In this document: piece by piece, positions 25,482 through 33,735 of the stretch
Layout of the letters: every line of letters begins with the position of its first letter
How positions within the stretch are numbered: position 1 is the first letter of the stretch
DNA from: an uncultured Coriobacteriaceae bacterium
GTDB taxonomy: Bacteria; Actinomycetota; Coriobacteriia; Coriobacteriales; Eggerthellaceae
NCBI GenBank assembly: GCA_900552585.1
Contig: USAB01000002.1
Location: 1 to 61,416 of the forward strand
Direction: 5' to 3'
Length of the DNA stretch: 61,416 bases
Program-made: the position numbers and the translations under genes
Notes under the pieces: generated by a model
What the model saw: the letters and a program-made list of their open reading frames with translations, nothing else
Databases searched by the model: none
Told to the model about the DNA's origin: nothing

Positions 25482-25752
25482 TCACCTCGCTATTAGTACG
25501 TTCCGGTCTTTTGGGTGACAAGTTTCCCTTTTTTTCTTCCTTTTGGCTGAGAAATCTAAATCTATACCGATTTTAGCAAATTCCTTCTTGCTCATTAACT
25601 GCTCTCTGAACCTTTCGATGGCTTTCTCCGGCGTCGTCCCATGAGCAGAACCCTTGTTCAAAGATGCAACTACATAAGAGGACAGCGGCGTATTGTCTTT
25701 TCATCGAGGAAGGATAGTAAGTCGTAAATCCGCTTTCCTTGCTCTTAGCCAT
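25482..25752 (-). pseudogene. Frameshifted small gene in the phage remnant
   Basis: An ATG at 25752 with AAGGA six bases upstream starts MAKSKESGFTTYYPSSM. After codon 17 the frame degrades into a Cys/Trp-rich stretch that stops early. The next frame reads KDNTPLSSYVVASLNKG, then TTPEKAIERFREQL and KIGIDLDFSAKRKKK, and stops at 25482, six bases before the next gene. Removing one A from AAAA (25698-25701 on the plus strand as TTTT) joins both into 89 residues. The interval is 271 bases, one more than a multiple of three. The product is unrecognised. Confidence 0.6.
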
Positions 25753-26332
25753 TCCATTTCCTTTGGTTGAACTGCACGACTTCGCAGTCGAACTCATAGC
25801 TGAGCGTGCTCACGAACACCGTCCCGCCCTTCGGCAGGCCCTTGAATATCCAGGACAGCGACGCCTCGTCGCTCCATGTCGCGTTCGGCACCACCTTCAG
25901 GCCCTCGCTCTGCCAGTAATGGCCGAGCGCCAGTCTGCGGTAGACGTTCCACAGTTTCATCGGGTACGGCATGTCCGTGTAGACGCTGAAATCGGGCGTC
26001 ACGACGCACTCGAACCTGCGCAGCAGTTCGTCGTACCCCTCCGGGTACGTCCACACGCGCTCGAACTGGTAGTCGTCGATGGAGAAGTGGCACCCTGCGC
26101 CGCGCTTGTCGACCTCATGCATGCTCTTCGCGAAGTTAAAGCCAACGAGCCGTCCTGACCTTGCGTCGCATGGCTGCAGCAACGGACAACCCGCCGCTCC
26201 GCAGTTGTAGACGCACACGATGCCGAGGCTGTATGCATCGCCCGACCTCAGACGCTCCGCCCCATGCGGCAGAGCCTTGCTCTCGAAAACGAAGTTGGAT
26301 TTCTACATGTCAAGCAACTCGATGCCGCACAT
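25745..26332 (-). pseudogene. DUF4417-type phage-associated gene with an in-frame TAG
   Basis: The C-terminal 140 residues match the DUF4417 pattern: LVGFNFAKS, GCHFSIDDYQFERVW, TPDFSVYTDMP, KLWNVYRRLALGHYWQ, and GLPKGGTVFVS. Function is unknown; the family is common on phages and mobile elements. The frame is open back to an ATG at 26332 (MCGIELLDM) except for a TAG at 26303-26305. Downstream of that stop the only early start is a GTG at 26218 without a ribosome-binding site. It overlaps the next small gene by 8 bases. Decay by nonsense mutation is the simplest reading. Confidence 0.6.
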
Positions 26333-26411
26333 CTGTGCTGGAGCAGCGTCTTGTTCCAGTCGCCATCTGGCCGGTGAGACTATGAGTATCATGCTCAGTG
26401 TGCAACGCAAT

Positions 26412-26439
26412 AAAAAAGCCAGTGAATAAACACTGGCTT
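26412..26439 (-). terminator. Terminator after tRNA-Lys
   Basis: On the minus strand AAGCCAGTG pairs with CACTGGCTT and is followed by a TTTTTT run, ending the tRNA-His/tRNA-Lys unit. Confidence 0.85.
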
Positions 26440-26450
26440 CAAAATTCAAA

Positions 26451-26526
26451 TGGTGGACCGGCGGGGACTCGAACCCCGGACCTTGGGATTAAGAGTCCCC
26501 TGCTCTACCAACTAAGCTACCGGTCC
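26451..26526 (-). tRNA. tRNA-Lys (anticodon CUU)
   Basis: A 76-base tRNA with acceptor arm GGACCGG and encoded CCA. The anticodon loop CTCTTAA puts CTT at positions 34-36. D-arm and GGTTCGAGTCC T-arm are intact. Confidence 0.97.
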
Positions 26527-26631
26527 AAGAAAGTTATGTAAAAGTTCGTGCTCTCTCGAGCGCTGTGCTATCTTAAAGCACCTTTCGCATTCTTGCAAGA
26601 GGCAATTTTAAAAACTTTTGCAAGAGCGCTA

Positions 26632-26709
26632 TGGGGTGGATAGTGGGACTTGAACCCACGACCTCCAGAGCCACAATCTGGCGTTCTATCCAACTGAACT
26701 ACATCCACC
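26632..26709 (-). tRNA. tRNA-His (anticodon GUG)
   Basis: The anticodon loop TTGTGGC places GTG at positions 34-36. The extra G-1 is encoded at 26709 and faces discriminator C73, the identity pair of tRNA-His. CCA is encoded. Confidence 0.96.
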
Positions 26710-26896
26710 GTAGCGCAGGTGAGAATATTACTGGCTTCCCGCGCAGATTGCAACCCCTAAACCGCGTGTTTCTTTTCTCCATTCGTGCTCCATGAATGAA
26801 ATTATGCATCCTATCTGCGCACATCCATGATTGAATAGAAAAAGAAAATCGATTCAGAAGCACATCGCTTGCGCATGCATGATTATAGGGAGCCGC

Positions 26897-28942
26897 ATGG
26901 AAACTTTCGAGCTTATTCTCATGGTTCTAGCCGCCATTCTCGTATCTTCGGTACTGGATCGGCTGATTCCCCGAGTATCTGCTCCCCTCATCCAAATCGG
27001 ATTGGGATTCGTTATCGCTTACTTTGCGGTATCCGCGATTCCGTTCAGTTTGAACCCCGATTTCTTCCTGTTCCTGTTCATCGCTCCCCTGCTCTTCCAC
27101 GATGCGAAGGAAGCGGACCGCGCGGCGCTCTGGAAATACCGCAAGAAGATCCTGTCGCTTTCCATCGGGTTGGTATTCGCCATCATGGTGGTCATCGGAT
27201 TCGTGTTGAACCTGCTGGTACCTTCGATTCCGCTCGCCGCCGCCCTGGCGCTGGGAGCCGCCTTGGGACCCACGGACGCCGTAGCGGTCACATCGCTGAA
27301 GGGCAATGTGCATATGACGCGACGAGAAGACGCGCTGCTGTCCGGAGAGGCGCTCATCAACGATGCTTCGGGCGTTGTCGCGTTCCAGTTCGCCATCGCC
27401 GCCGCCGTGACAGATACGTATGAGATATCGTCGCTGTTCGGTTATTTCCTGCTGCTGTTCTTCGGTGGCATACTTGTCGGTGCCATCCTTGCCGTAGCCA
27501 TCCGATGGGTCCGCAGGAAATCCGCTGAAACGGGCCTTGAATCGACGACGTTCTATGTGCTGGTCGACCTACTGTCCCCGTTCATCATCTACCTGGCAGC
27601 CGAACTCGTGAGCGTCAGCGGCATCTTGGCGGTCGTAACGGCAGGGTTGATCCTCGGACGCGAGGAGGAACGGCGCATCGGGCCTTCTGTCGCGCGACTG
27701 AATATCGTTACTTCGAGCGTATGGGAGCTGTTGGCATTCACGCTGAACGGCATCATCTTCATCCTGCTGGGCATGGAGCTGTGCTGGATCAACCCTCGCA
27801 TCATCAGCGCCGACGCCCTGTTCGGCGGCACGCGCGGCACGCTTCTGACCATCGCCATCATGACGGCGGTCCTGGTGGCCATACGCTTTCTCTGGATCTT
27901 CGTCATGGAGCGATGGCGCAAGGATCCCGACACGAAACGGCGTCCCGCAGTCACGAAGAATTTCTTGGCCAGCGTAGCGGCGATGACCATCGGCGGCCCA
28001 AAGGGAGCCGTAACGCTTTCCATCATCATGTCCATTCCCTACGTGGTGGCAAGCGGCGCTTCGTTCCCCCATCGCGACCAGCTGATATTCCTTGCCTCCG
28101 GCATCATTTTGGCCACGCTGCTTTTGGCCACGTTCTTCCTTCCCGTGCTCTCGCCGAAGCCGAAGGTGCGCAGCAATGAATTCGAGGAGAACGCCGATAT
28201 GCGCGTGGACATCTTGCGCAACGTCATCTTGCGGCTCTCGGACCAGATGAACGAGAAGAACACCGCCGCCACGCGATCTGTCATCCGCATGTACAACGAC
28301 CGAATCAAGAGAATCGGCCTGGAAAGCGAGGAACAGGACGAGCGCATTCGCAGAAAGCTCTCGCTTGATATCGTGAAGCAGCAGGAGATCTATATCGCAG
28401 AGTTGATGGACGAGGGCGAATACGACAGCGCCGTATGTTATCGGTACGCACGTCGAATCTCGCATCGCGAGCATATCCTGACGCACCAAGCGGGACCCGG
28501 CTGGTATTTCTTCGTGGTCATGCGCAACATCCGCCGTGCTGCACATGCCTTCATGCGGTCGGTTCGCGAATGGATGCCGAGCATGGAGCATCCGGCGGCG
28601 GATGCGGAGATGCGGGAACTTGAGATAGCCGTGCTGCGGAAGACGCTCCGCTACCTAGAGGGCATGATGGCTTCGAACGAGTCGGAATACCCTCCCGAGG
28701 TTCTGGGTGCAGAACAGGCCCGCTATTCGCGCGCCATCGTGAACCTAAAGCGCATGCGTCCTTCTATCACGTATATCACGAAGCTGGAAGACAACCTGGA
28801 CGACATCATGCGCGAGGGCTATTACCTGGAGCTCCAAGAAATCACGCAGCGCTATGAGAACAACGAGATCTCACGCTCTCTGGCGAAGACATTGCGCGAA
28901 AACGTACACTTGATGCAGTTGGACCTAGAAGACCGCCTGTAA
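26897..28942 (+). CDS. Na+/H+ antiporter, CPA1 (NhaP) family
   Basis: This is a membrane protein exchanging Na+ for H+ for pH and sodium balance. About twelve hydrophobic segments fill the first 420 residues. The ion-site motifs are ALGPTDAVAV and GEALINDASGVVAFQ; KGAVTLSIIMSIP lies in a later helix. The final 250 residues are hydrophilic and mostly helical, a cytoplasmic tail likely to regulate activity. The ATG at 26897 follows GGGAG and yields 681 residues; the frame extends to a TTG at 26831 that lacks a ribosome-binding site. It is monocistronic. Confidence 0.9.
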   Translation: METFELILMVLAAILVSSVLDRLIPRVSAPLIQIGLGFVIAYFAVSAIPFSLNPDFFLFLFIAPLLFHDAKEADRAALWKYRKKILSLSIGLVFAIMVVIGFVLNLLVPSIPLAAALALGAALGPTDAVAVTSLKGNVHMTRREDALLSGEALINDASGVVAFQFAIAAAVTDTYEISSLFGYFLLLFFGGILVGAILAVAIRWVRRKSAETGLESTTFYVLVDLLSPFIIYLAAELVSVSGILAVVTAGLILGREEERRIGPSVARLNIVTSSVWELLAFTLNGIIFILLGMELCWINPRIISADALFGGTRGTLLTIAIMTAVLVAIRFLWIFVMERWRKDPDTKRRPAVTKNFLASVAAMTIGGPKGAVTLSIIMSIPYVVASGASFPHRDQLIFLASGIILATLLLATFFLPVLSPKPKVRSNEFEENADMRVDILRNVILRLSDQMNEKNTAATRSVIRMYNDRIKRIGLESEEQDERIRRKLSLDIVKQQEIYIAELMDEGEYDSAVCYRYARRISHREHILTHQAGPGWYFFVVMRNIRRAAHAFMRSVREWMPSMEHPAADAEMRELEIAVLRKTLRYLEGMMASNESEYPPEVLGAEQARYSRAIVNLKRMRPSITYITKLEDNLDDIMREGYYLELQEITQRYENNEISRSLAKTLRENVHLMQLDLEDRL

Positions 28943-29010
28943 CGGCTCCTCTGGCCTTCTGAGGGCATATCCTCTCCAACAAGGAACTCCCCCATACGCG
29001 CATAAACAAA

Positions 29011-29035
29011 ACGGGCCCCGAAAAACGGGGCCCGT
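29011..29035. terminator. Bidirectional terminator between the antiporter and fixX
   Basis: A 10-bp perfect stem, ACGGGCCCCG with its complement, and a 5-base loop lie between convergent genes; the T-tract is better for the minus-strand fix operon. Confidence 0.85.
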
Positions 29036-29060
29036 GTTTGAGAACGAAAGACGGAGCAGA

Positions 29061-29375
29061 TTAGCCGTACAGATACTGTACGCCGGAGCCGCCTTCGACG
29101 CCCATGATCGGGAACGTCCACTTCTTCAGAATGGTGTCACCGCACAGGACGCGGCAGGTGCCGCACTCCAGGCAGCCAGCGTAGTCGAAGGATTTCTCGC
29201 CGGTGTCCTTGTCCACCTTGTACAGTCCCGCAGGGCAAGCCAGAACCAACTTACGGAACTCGGAATCTTCCGGGTTCTCCTTCAGCTCGATATGAGGATA
29301 CTCTTCGTTGACGTTGAACTTATTCAGCGCAAGCTTCTCGTCAACGTTGACGGTGAATTCAGGGAAGTTACTCAT
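29061..29375 (-). CDS. fixX: Ferredoxin-like protein FixX
   Basis: FixX is the small iron-sulfur partner of FixC and passes electrons from electron-transfer flavoprotein toward a quinone or ferredoxin. The cluster motif is CLECGTCRVLC at residues 69-79, with another Cys in LACPAGLY near residue 47 completing the set. Length is 104 residues. The start overlaps the fixC stop by four bases. It ends the acyl-CoA dehydrogenase/Etf/Fix operon. Confidence 0.9.
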   Translation of the reverse strand: MSNFPEFTVNVDEKLALNKFNVNEEYPHIELKENPEDSEFRKLVLACPAGLYKVDKDTGEKSFDYAGCLECGTCRVLCGDTILKKWTFPIMGVEGGSGVQYLYG

Positions 29376-30712
29376 AGTGCCTTCATACCCTTCCTAACCA
29401 GCTTCAACAGTTTGAAGATGCCGACCTGCTTGACCAGCGGCATAATCTTTTCCTTGACCTTCGTCTCGCCGGTGCCGTCGATAATGTACAGCTTCTTGAA
29501 GATGTTCATGACCAGGTCGGACAGCGTGTTGTCCCAGAGCATATCCAGATCGTTCTCCATAAATGCGGGGAAGTTCTGGAAGTTCTTCAGGTCATGGGCA
29601 ACATAGCTGTTGTCCAGGTTCGTCTTGTAGGAGGACAGTCCGGACTCGGAGAAGTCGTTGGCATCCAGGGCCTTCGCCACTGCCTGACCAGCCAGCTGAC
29701 CAGAGGTGACGGCAAGATCCATGCCACGTACGGAATAGCCGGAATTGATGCACATGCCGGCAGCGTCGCCGCAGACAACGACACCGTTGCCCACCAGCTT
29801 GATGCCGCTCATCATGTTGTAGCCGCCTTCGGGAACCAGGTGGCCGGAGTACTCAACGGTCTTGCCGCCCTTCAGCAGAGGCTTGATCTCTTCGCGCTCT
29901 TTGAAGTTTTGCAGCTGCTGGTACACGGGTACGTTGGACTCCACCAGGCCTGCCAAAGGCACAACCATGCAGATGGAGATGCTGTCCTCGTTCGTGTACA
30001 GAGCCAGGCCGCCGGGCTTGCCGTCCGTCAGCTCGCCTGCAAACATCCAAGCAGCGCCCTCGCCGGGATTCAGACCGAAGCGATCCTCGATGGTCTCGGC
30101 AGGAAGCTCGATGACTTCCTTGGCACCAACGGCCATGTCGGAAGGAGAAGGAGCATTCTTCGTGGTCATGCCGGCCTTCTTCAGCAGCAGAGAGTTAGCG
30201 CCATCGCACAGCAGAACCACCTTGGCGTGCATTTCCTCGCGCGTGCCGTCCTCTTCCTTGCCGACGGCAATGCCGTTAACGTAGCCGTTCTCGCTGAACA
30301 GCACGTCCTCGACAGGCATGCCGCACATGATCATAACGCCCAGGTCCTCGCACTTCTCGGCCATCCACTGGTCGAACGGTGCACGCAGGATGGAGTAAGA
30401 CTCCTGACCGTCCTTCGAGTAATCAGGGCACGTAGTATCAACGGTGAACAGACCGTCCTTGTTCATCAAGGAGATCTTCTCGTGCGCGATCTTGCGCTGG
30501 AAAGGAGCGTCCTCCAGCTCGTCGCCGAAGACCTTCCTCAGAGAATGGGCGTAAACACGACCGCCCGTCATATTCTTTGCGCCGCAGTATTCGCCACGTT
30601 CCATAACCAGAACGGACTTCTCAGCCTTAGCCAGCTCATAAGCAGCTACGAGGCCGGACATACCGCCGCCGACGACAATAGCATCAAAATCGTATTCGAT
30701 TTCTTCAGCCAT
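29372..30712 (-). CDS. fixC: FAD-dependent oxidoreductase FixC
   Basis: FixC belongs to the electron-transfer-flavoprotein:quinone oxidoreductase family. The dinucleotide-binding motif VVGGGMSGLVAAYELAKA opens the protein at residue 11, and a second FAD contact is GDAAGMCINSGYSVRGMDLA. The 446-residue protein has no signal peptide and would sit on the inner face of the membrane. Two tandem hairpins lie between etfA and this gene and probably reduce its expression relative to Etf. With FixX it could accept or donate electrons for the neighbouring acyl-CoA dehydrogenase. Confidence 0.9.
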   Translation of the reverse strand: MAEEIEYDFDAIVVGGGMSGLVAAYELAKAEKSVLVMERGEYCGAKNMTGGRVYAHSLRKVFGDELEDAPFQRKIAHEKISLMNKDGLFTVDTTCPDYSKDGQESYSILRAPFDQWMAEKCEDLGVMIMCGMPVEDVLFSENGYVNGIAVGKEEDGTREEMHAKVVLLCDGANSLLLKKAGMTTKNAPSPSDMAVGAKEVIELPAETIEDRFGLNPGEGAAWMFAGELTDGKPGGLALYTNEDSISICMVVPLAGLVESNVPVYQQLQNFKEREEIKPLLKGGKTVEYSGHLVPEGGYNMMSGIKLVGNGVVVCGDAAGMCINSGYSVRGMDLAVTSGQLAGQAVAKALDANDFSESGLSSYKTNLDNSYVAHDLKNFQNFPAFMENDLDMLWDNTLSDLVMNIFKKLYIIDGTGETKVKEKIMPLVKQVGIFKLLKLVRKGMKAL

Positions 30713-30740
30713 GTGTCCCCCTTTCGTTTCCCAAACAAAA

Positions 30741-30773
30741 CAATGCGCAGTTTATACCATAAACTGCGCATTG
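30741..30773 (-). terminator. Strong hairpin between etfA and fixC
   Basis: A 15-bp perfect stem, CAATGCGCAGTTTAT with its complement, has a 3-base loop and is followed on the minus strand by TTTTGTTT. It should terminate part of the etf transcripts. Confidence 0.75.
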
Positions 30774-30780
30774 CCAATTA

Positions 30781-30800
30781 GGTAAATGCCTGTATTTACC
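30781..30800 (-). terminator. Small hairpin after etfA
   Basis: GGTAAAT and ATTTACC form a 7-bp stem with a 6-base loop, placed just before the larger hairpin. Confidence 0.45.
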
Positions 30801-30805
30801 GTTAA

Positions 30806-31696
30806 CTAACCCAGCTTCTCGGTCAGAGCGGGCAGGACCTTGGTCAGGTCAGCGACCAGGCCGTAGTCAGCCTGCTTGAAGATCGGCGCATTCGCATCCT
30901 TATTGATGGCGAAGATGGTGCCGGAGTCCTGGCAGCCAACCATGTGCTGCATCTGGCCGGAGATGCCCACGGCGATGTAGGCCTTCGGTGCGCACTGAAC
31001 GCCGGAGACGCCGACGTACAGGTTGCGGGGCATCCAACCCAGGTTCTCAGCAACAGGACGGGAGCAGCCCAGGTCAGCACCAACCTTGGCAGCGAAGTCC
31101 TTAGCCAGCTGCAGCTGGTCTTCCTCGGAGAAGCCACGGCCGACGGAGACGATGACATCGGACTTCGTCAGGTCGGCGCCCTCGACGGGGACGTCCTTCG
31201 TGGACTTCAGCGTCAGGCCCTTAGCGGGGGCAACGTAGGCAACGGTCTCGACGTCGTCCGTGCCGGTGGGGGTAACGTCGCCGAACAGAGCGCCGTTCGT
31301 GGTGTAGAACTTCACACCGGAAGTAGCGGTCTGCTTCTTAGCAGCCAGGCCGCCGAAGTACATGTTCGTGGCAACGTCGCCATCCAGAGCGGTGATGTTC
31401 GGGATGATGGCGGCATCGGCCTTGGCGGCCAGCTTGCCAGCGATGGTCTTCACATGAGCGGTGGGCTCAGCCAGGACAACGTCGGGGGCAACGGTATCGA
31501 AAACGCCCTGGATGGCGTCATACGCGTTGTCGAACGGAGCGTCGGCCGGAACCTCAACCTGATAAGCCTTGTCGGCAACGCCGGTCTCAGCGGTACCAAC
31601 GGTTACGAGGACAACCTCGTCGGCAATGGTGCGAGCGCCAGCAGCCAGAACGCGCTGGGCATCGGCAGTTTCTGCGAGAACAAGTGCTTTAGCCAT
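30806..31696 (-). CDS. etfA: Electron transfer flavoprotein, alpha subunit (FixB)
   Basis: The alpha subunit binds FAD and shuttles electrons to or from acyl-CoA dehydrogenases. The FAD domain is visible in the last third as VSVGRGFSEEDQ, SRPVAENLGW, GVSGVQCAPKAYIAVGISG and FAINKDANAPIFKQADYG. Length 296 is somewhat short but complete. The gene lies 15 bases after etfB and is cotranscribed with it. Confidence 0.94.
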   Translation of the reverse strand: MAKALVLAETADAQRVLAAGARTIADEVVLVTVGTAETGVADKAYQVEVPADAPFDNAYDAIQGVFDTVAPDVVLAEPTAHVKTIAGKLAAKADAAIIPNITALDGDVATNMYFGGLAAKKQTATSGVKFYTTNGALFGDVTPTGTDDVETVAYVAPAKGLTLKSTKDVPVEGADLTKSDVIVSVGRGFSEEDQLQLAKDFAAKVGADLGCSRPVAENLGWMPRNLYVGVSGVQCAPKAYIAVGISGQMQHMVGCQDSGTIFAINKDANAPIFKQADYGLVADLTKVLPALTEKLG

Positions 31697-31711
31697 TTAT
31701 TTCGTCCTCTC

Positions 31712-32461
31712 TTAGCGAATAGCTTCTGCCAGGGCCTCGGCAAACTTGTCGAGGTCGTCTTCAGTGTAAACTTCCTGCTTACGCGGGGTCATCTCGGGTG
31801 CCTTGATCTCGGCAACGTCGACGGCGTTCTCGGGATCGCCGTCCAGAGCACCAACGTTAGCAGGCTTCTTGCCGGCGGCCATGATGTCCTTCATGCCGGT
31901 GATACGCGGCTGCGCAACCTCGGGGCTGACGGAAACAACGGCAGGCAGCGGAACCTCGATCTCCTCGACGGTGGTGTCCAGCGTACGCTCGACAACCAAC
32001 TTGTCGCCGTCCGGGGTGATCTTCGTGACCTTGTTCACCACGGGCACGTCCAGCAGGGCAGCAAGCTGAACGTCGACAGCGCCGGCGAACATGTCGGCAG
32101 AACCGTCGCCGCAGATAATGACGTCGACATCGCCGATCTCCTTGACCTTGGCGGCCAGGACCTTGGCGGTAGCCAGAGAGTCGGCCGTAGCCAGCTTCTC
32201 GTCGGCGACCATGAACAGCTCTTCGGGGCCACGGGCCAGGATGTCCTTCTGGACCTTCTTGGTGGCGCCGCCCTCGTAAGAAGCGGACAGTGCGACCAGG
32301 TTGCCGCCAGTAGCGTCAGCCAGCTGTGCACCAGCCTCGATGGCGTTCAGGTCGTAGGTGCTGATCTTCTCCTTGGCCTTGCTGGCGTCCAGAGTGCGGT
32401 CAGCGGCGACTTTGATGGACTCGTCGTCGGGGACAACCTTGATTGCTGCAACAATCTTCAT
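31712..32461 (-). CDS. etfB: Electron transfer flavoprotein, beta subunit (FixA)
   Basis: The beta subunit partners EtfA and binds AMP or a second FAD. It starts MKIVAAIKVVPDD, has STYDLNAIEAGAQLAD, and carries the later ICGDGSADM and VVNKVTKI segments of the family. Length is 249 residues. It follows the acyl-CoA dehydrogenase gene by 97 bases that include a hairpin. Its subunit order (beta, alpha, FixC, FixX) matches fixABCX operons. Confidence 0.94.
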   Translation of the reverse strand: MKIVAAIKVVPDDESIKVAADRTLDASKAKEKISTYDLNAIEAGAQLADATGGNLVALSASYEGGATKKVQKDILARGPEELFMVADEKLATADSLATAKVLAAKVKEIGDVDVIICGDGSADMFAGAVDVQLAALLDVPVVNKVTKITPDGDKLVVERTLDTTVEEIEVPLPAVVSVSPEVAQPRITGMKDIMAAGKKPANVGALDGDPENAVDVAEIKAPEMTPRKQEVYTEDDLDKFAEALAEAIR

Positions 32462-32504
32462 ATGAATCCTCGTTTCCTATACTTGGATTACGGACCAAAC
32501 CATA

Positions 32505-32542
32505 ATAACCGAAGACACGACCTAAGACGTGCCTCCGGTTAT
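32505..32542 (-). terminator. Hairpin between the acyl-CoA dehydrogenase gene and etfB
   Basis: ATAACCG and CGGTTAT pair with inner CACG/CGTG support, and the structure lies 17 bases past the dehydrogenase stop. No clear T-tract follows, so partial termination or mRNA processing is possible. Confidence 0.45.
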
Positions 32543-32558
32543 AAAGAGAATCTATAAA

Positions 32559-33735
32559 TTACTGGCGATACTTCTTAACGATCTCACGACCAGCGATGTA
32601 GGACATGACCTCGACGGCGCCGCCGGCGAACTCGTTGCCACGCAGGTCGCGCCAGATGCGACCGATGCGGACCTCGTTCGTGTAGCCCAGGCCACCGTAC
32701 AGGCTCATGGCGATGTCGGCAACGCGCGTGCAGCCCTTCGTAGCGTAGCGCTTCAGCAGAGCAACCTCGGAGCGGATGGACTGGCCATTGTCCAGCATCC
32801 ACAGGCACTTGTACAGATACGTACGGGTCATCTCCAGGATGGTCTCAGCCTCAACCAGCATGTCGCGAACCAGCGGGTTCGTGGCCAGCGGCTTCGCCGA
32901 AAGCTTTTGGGCTGATTCCGAAGACGTTGCGCTCAGAGACGTAGTTGGCAGCGTCGTCCATAGCGGCCTGAGCTTGGCCCAGACCCTGGGCGACAACCAG
33001 GCAGCGCTCGAACTCGAAGTTCTTCATCAGCAGGTAGAAGCCCTTGCCGGCCTCGCCGACGCGCTGGGCCTCGGTCAGCTTGACGTTGTCCAGGAACAGA
33101 TCCGTGAAGGCGATGGCCTGCTGGCCGACCTTGTCCAGAAGGCCGACGGAAACGCCCTCGGAATCAGCGGGAACCAGCCACATGGAGTAGTTCTTGTTCT
33201 CGTAGGCGGAATCCTCGTCCTTCGCGATGATCAGGAAGAACTTGGCGACAGCACCGTTCGTCACCCAGGTCTTCTGGCCGTTCATGATGTACGTGCCGTC
33301 AGCCTGCTTCTTAACGGTGGTGGTCATGCCGTTGTTGTCGGAACCGGCAGCGGGCTCGGAGATGCCCAGAGCAGCGGCGCAGCCGCCCTCCTTGTTGTAG
33401 ACGTCGACGATCATCTGCGCCTGCTCTTCGGTGCCGAAGTCGGCGATGTCCTTCATTGCCAGCATAGCGGTCATGAACGGAGTCATGCAGCCGGTCTTGT
33501 GGTAGAGCTCCTCGGTCATCAGGCCCAGGGTCAGGTAATCGGTCTCAAGACCGCCAACGGACTCGGGCAGACCCATGACGCCGAAACCAGCGTCACGATA
33601 GGCGTCGGTGATCTCGTCGGGGCATGCATGGTTTTCATACATAGCCTTGATGGTGTCCTCATCAAAGTAGCGCTCGGCGAATTCGTCGATGCTTTCGAGC
33701 AGAAGCTCCTGCTCATCGGTCAAGCTGAAGTCCAT
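32559..33735 (-). pseudogene. Acyl-CoA dehydrogenase, frameshifted
   Basis: This is a flavoenzyme family that oxidises acyl-CoA or reduces enoyl-CoA analogues with Etf as partner. The first 280 codons (33735 to about 32918) read MDFSLTDEQELLLESIDEFA, LGISEPAAGSDN, MNGQKTWVTNG and YVSERNVFG. The rest, PLATNPLVRDMLVEAETI to SLYGGLGYTNEVRIGRIWRD, is in another frame. Between them 23 bases (32895-32917) stand where one is expected. Replacing them with C gives VFGKPLATNP and 384 residues, the family norm. Where the catalytic Glu normally lies, the sequence reads NEFAGGAVEV. The disruption may be real or an assembly fault. Confidence 0.8.
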
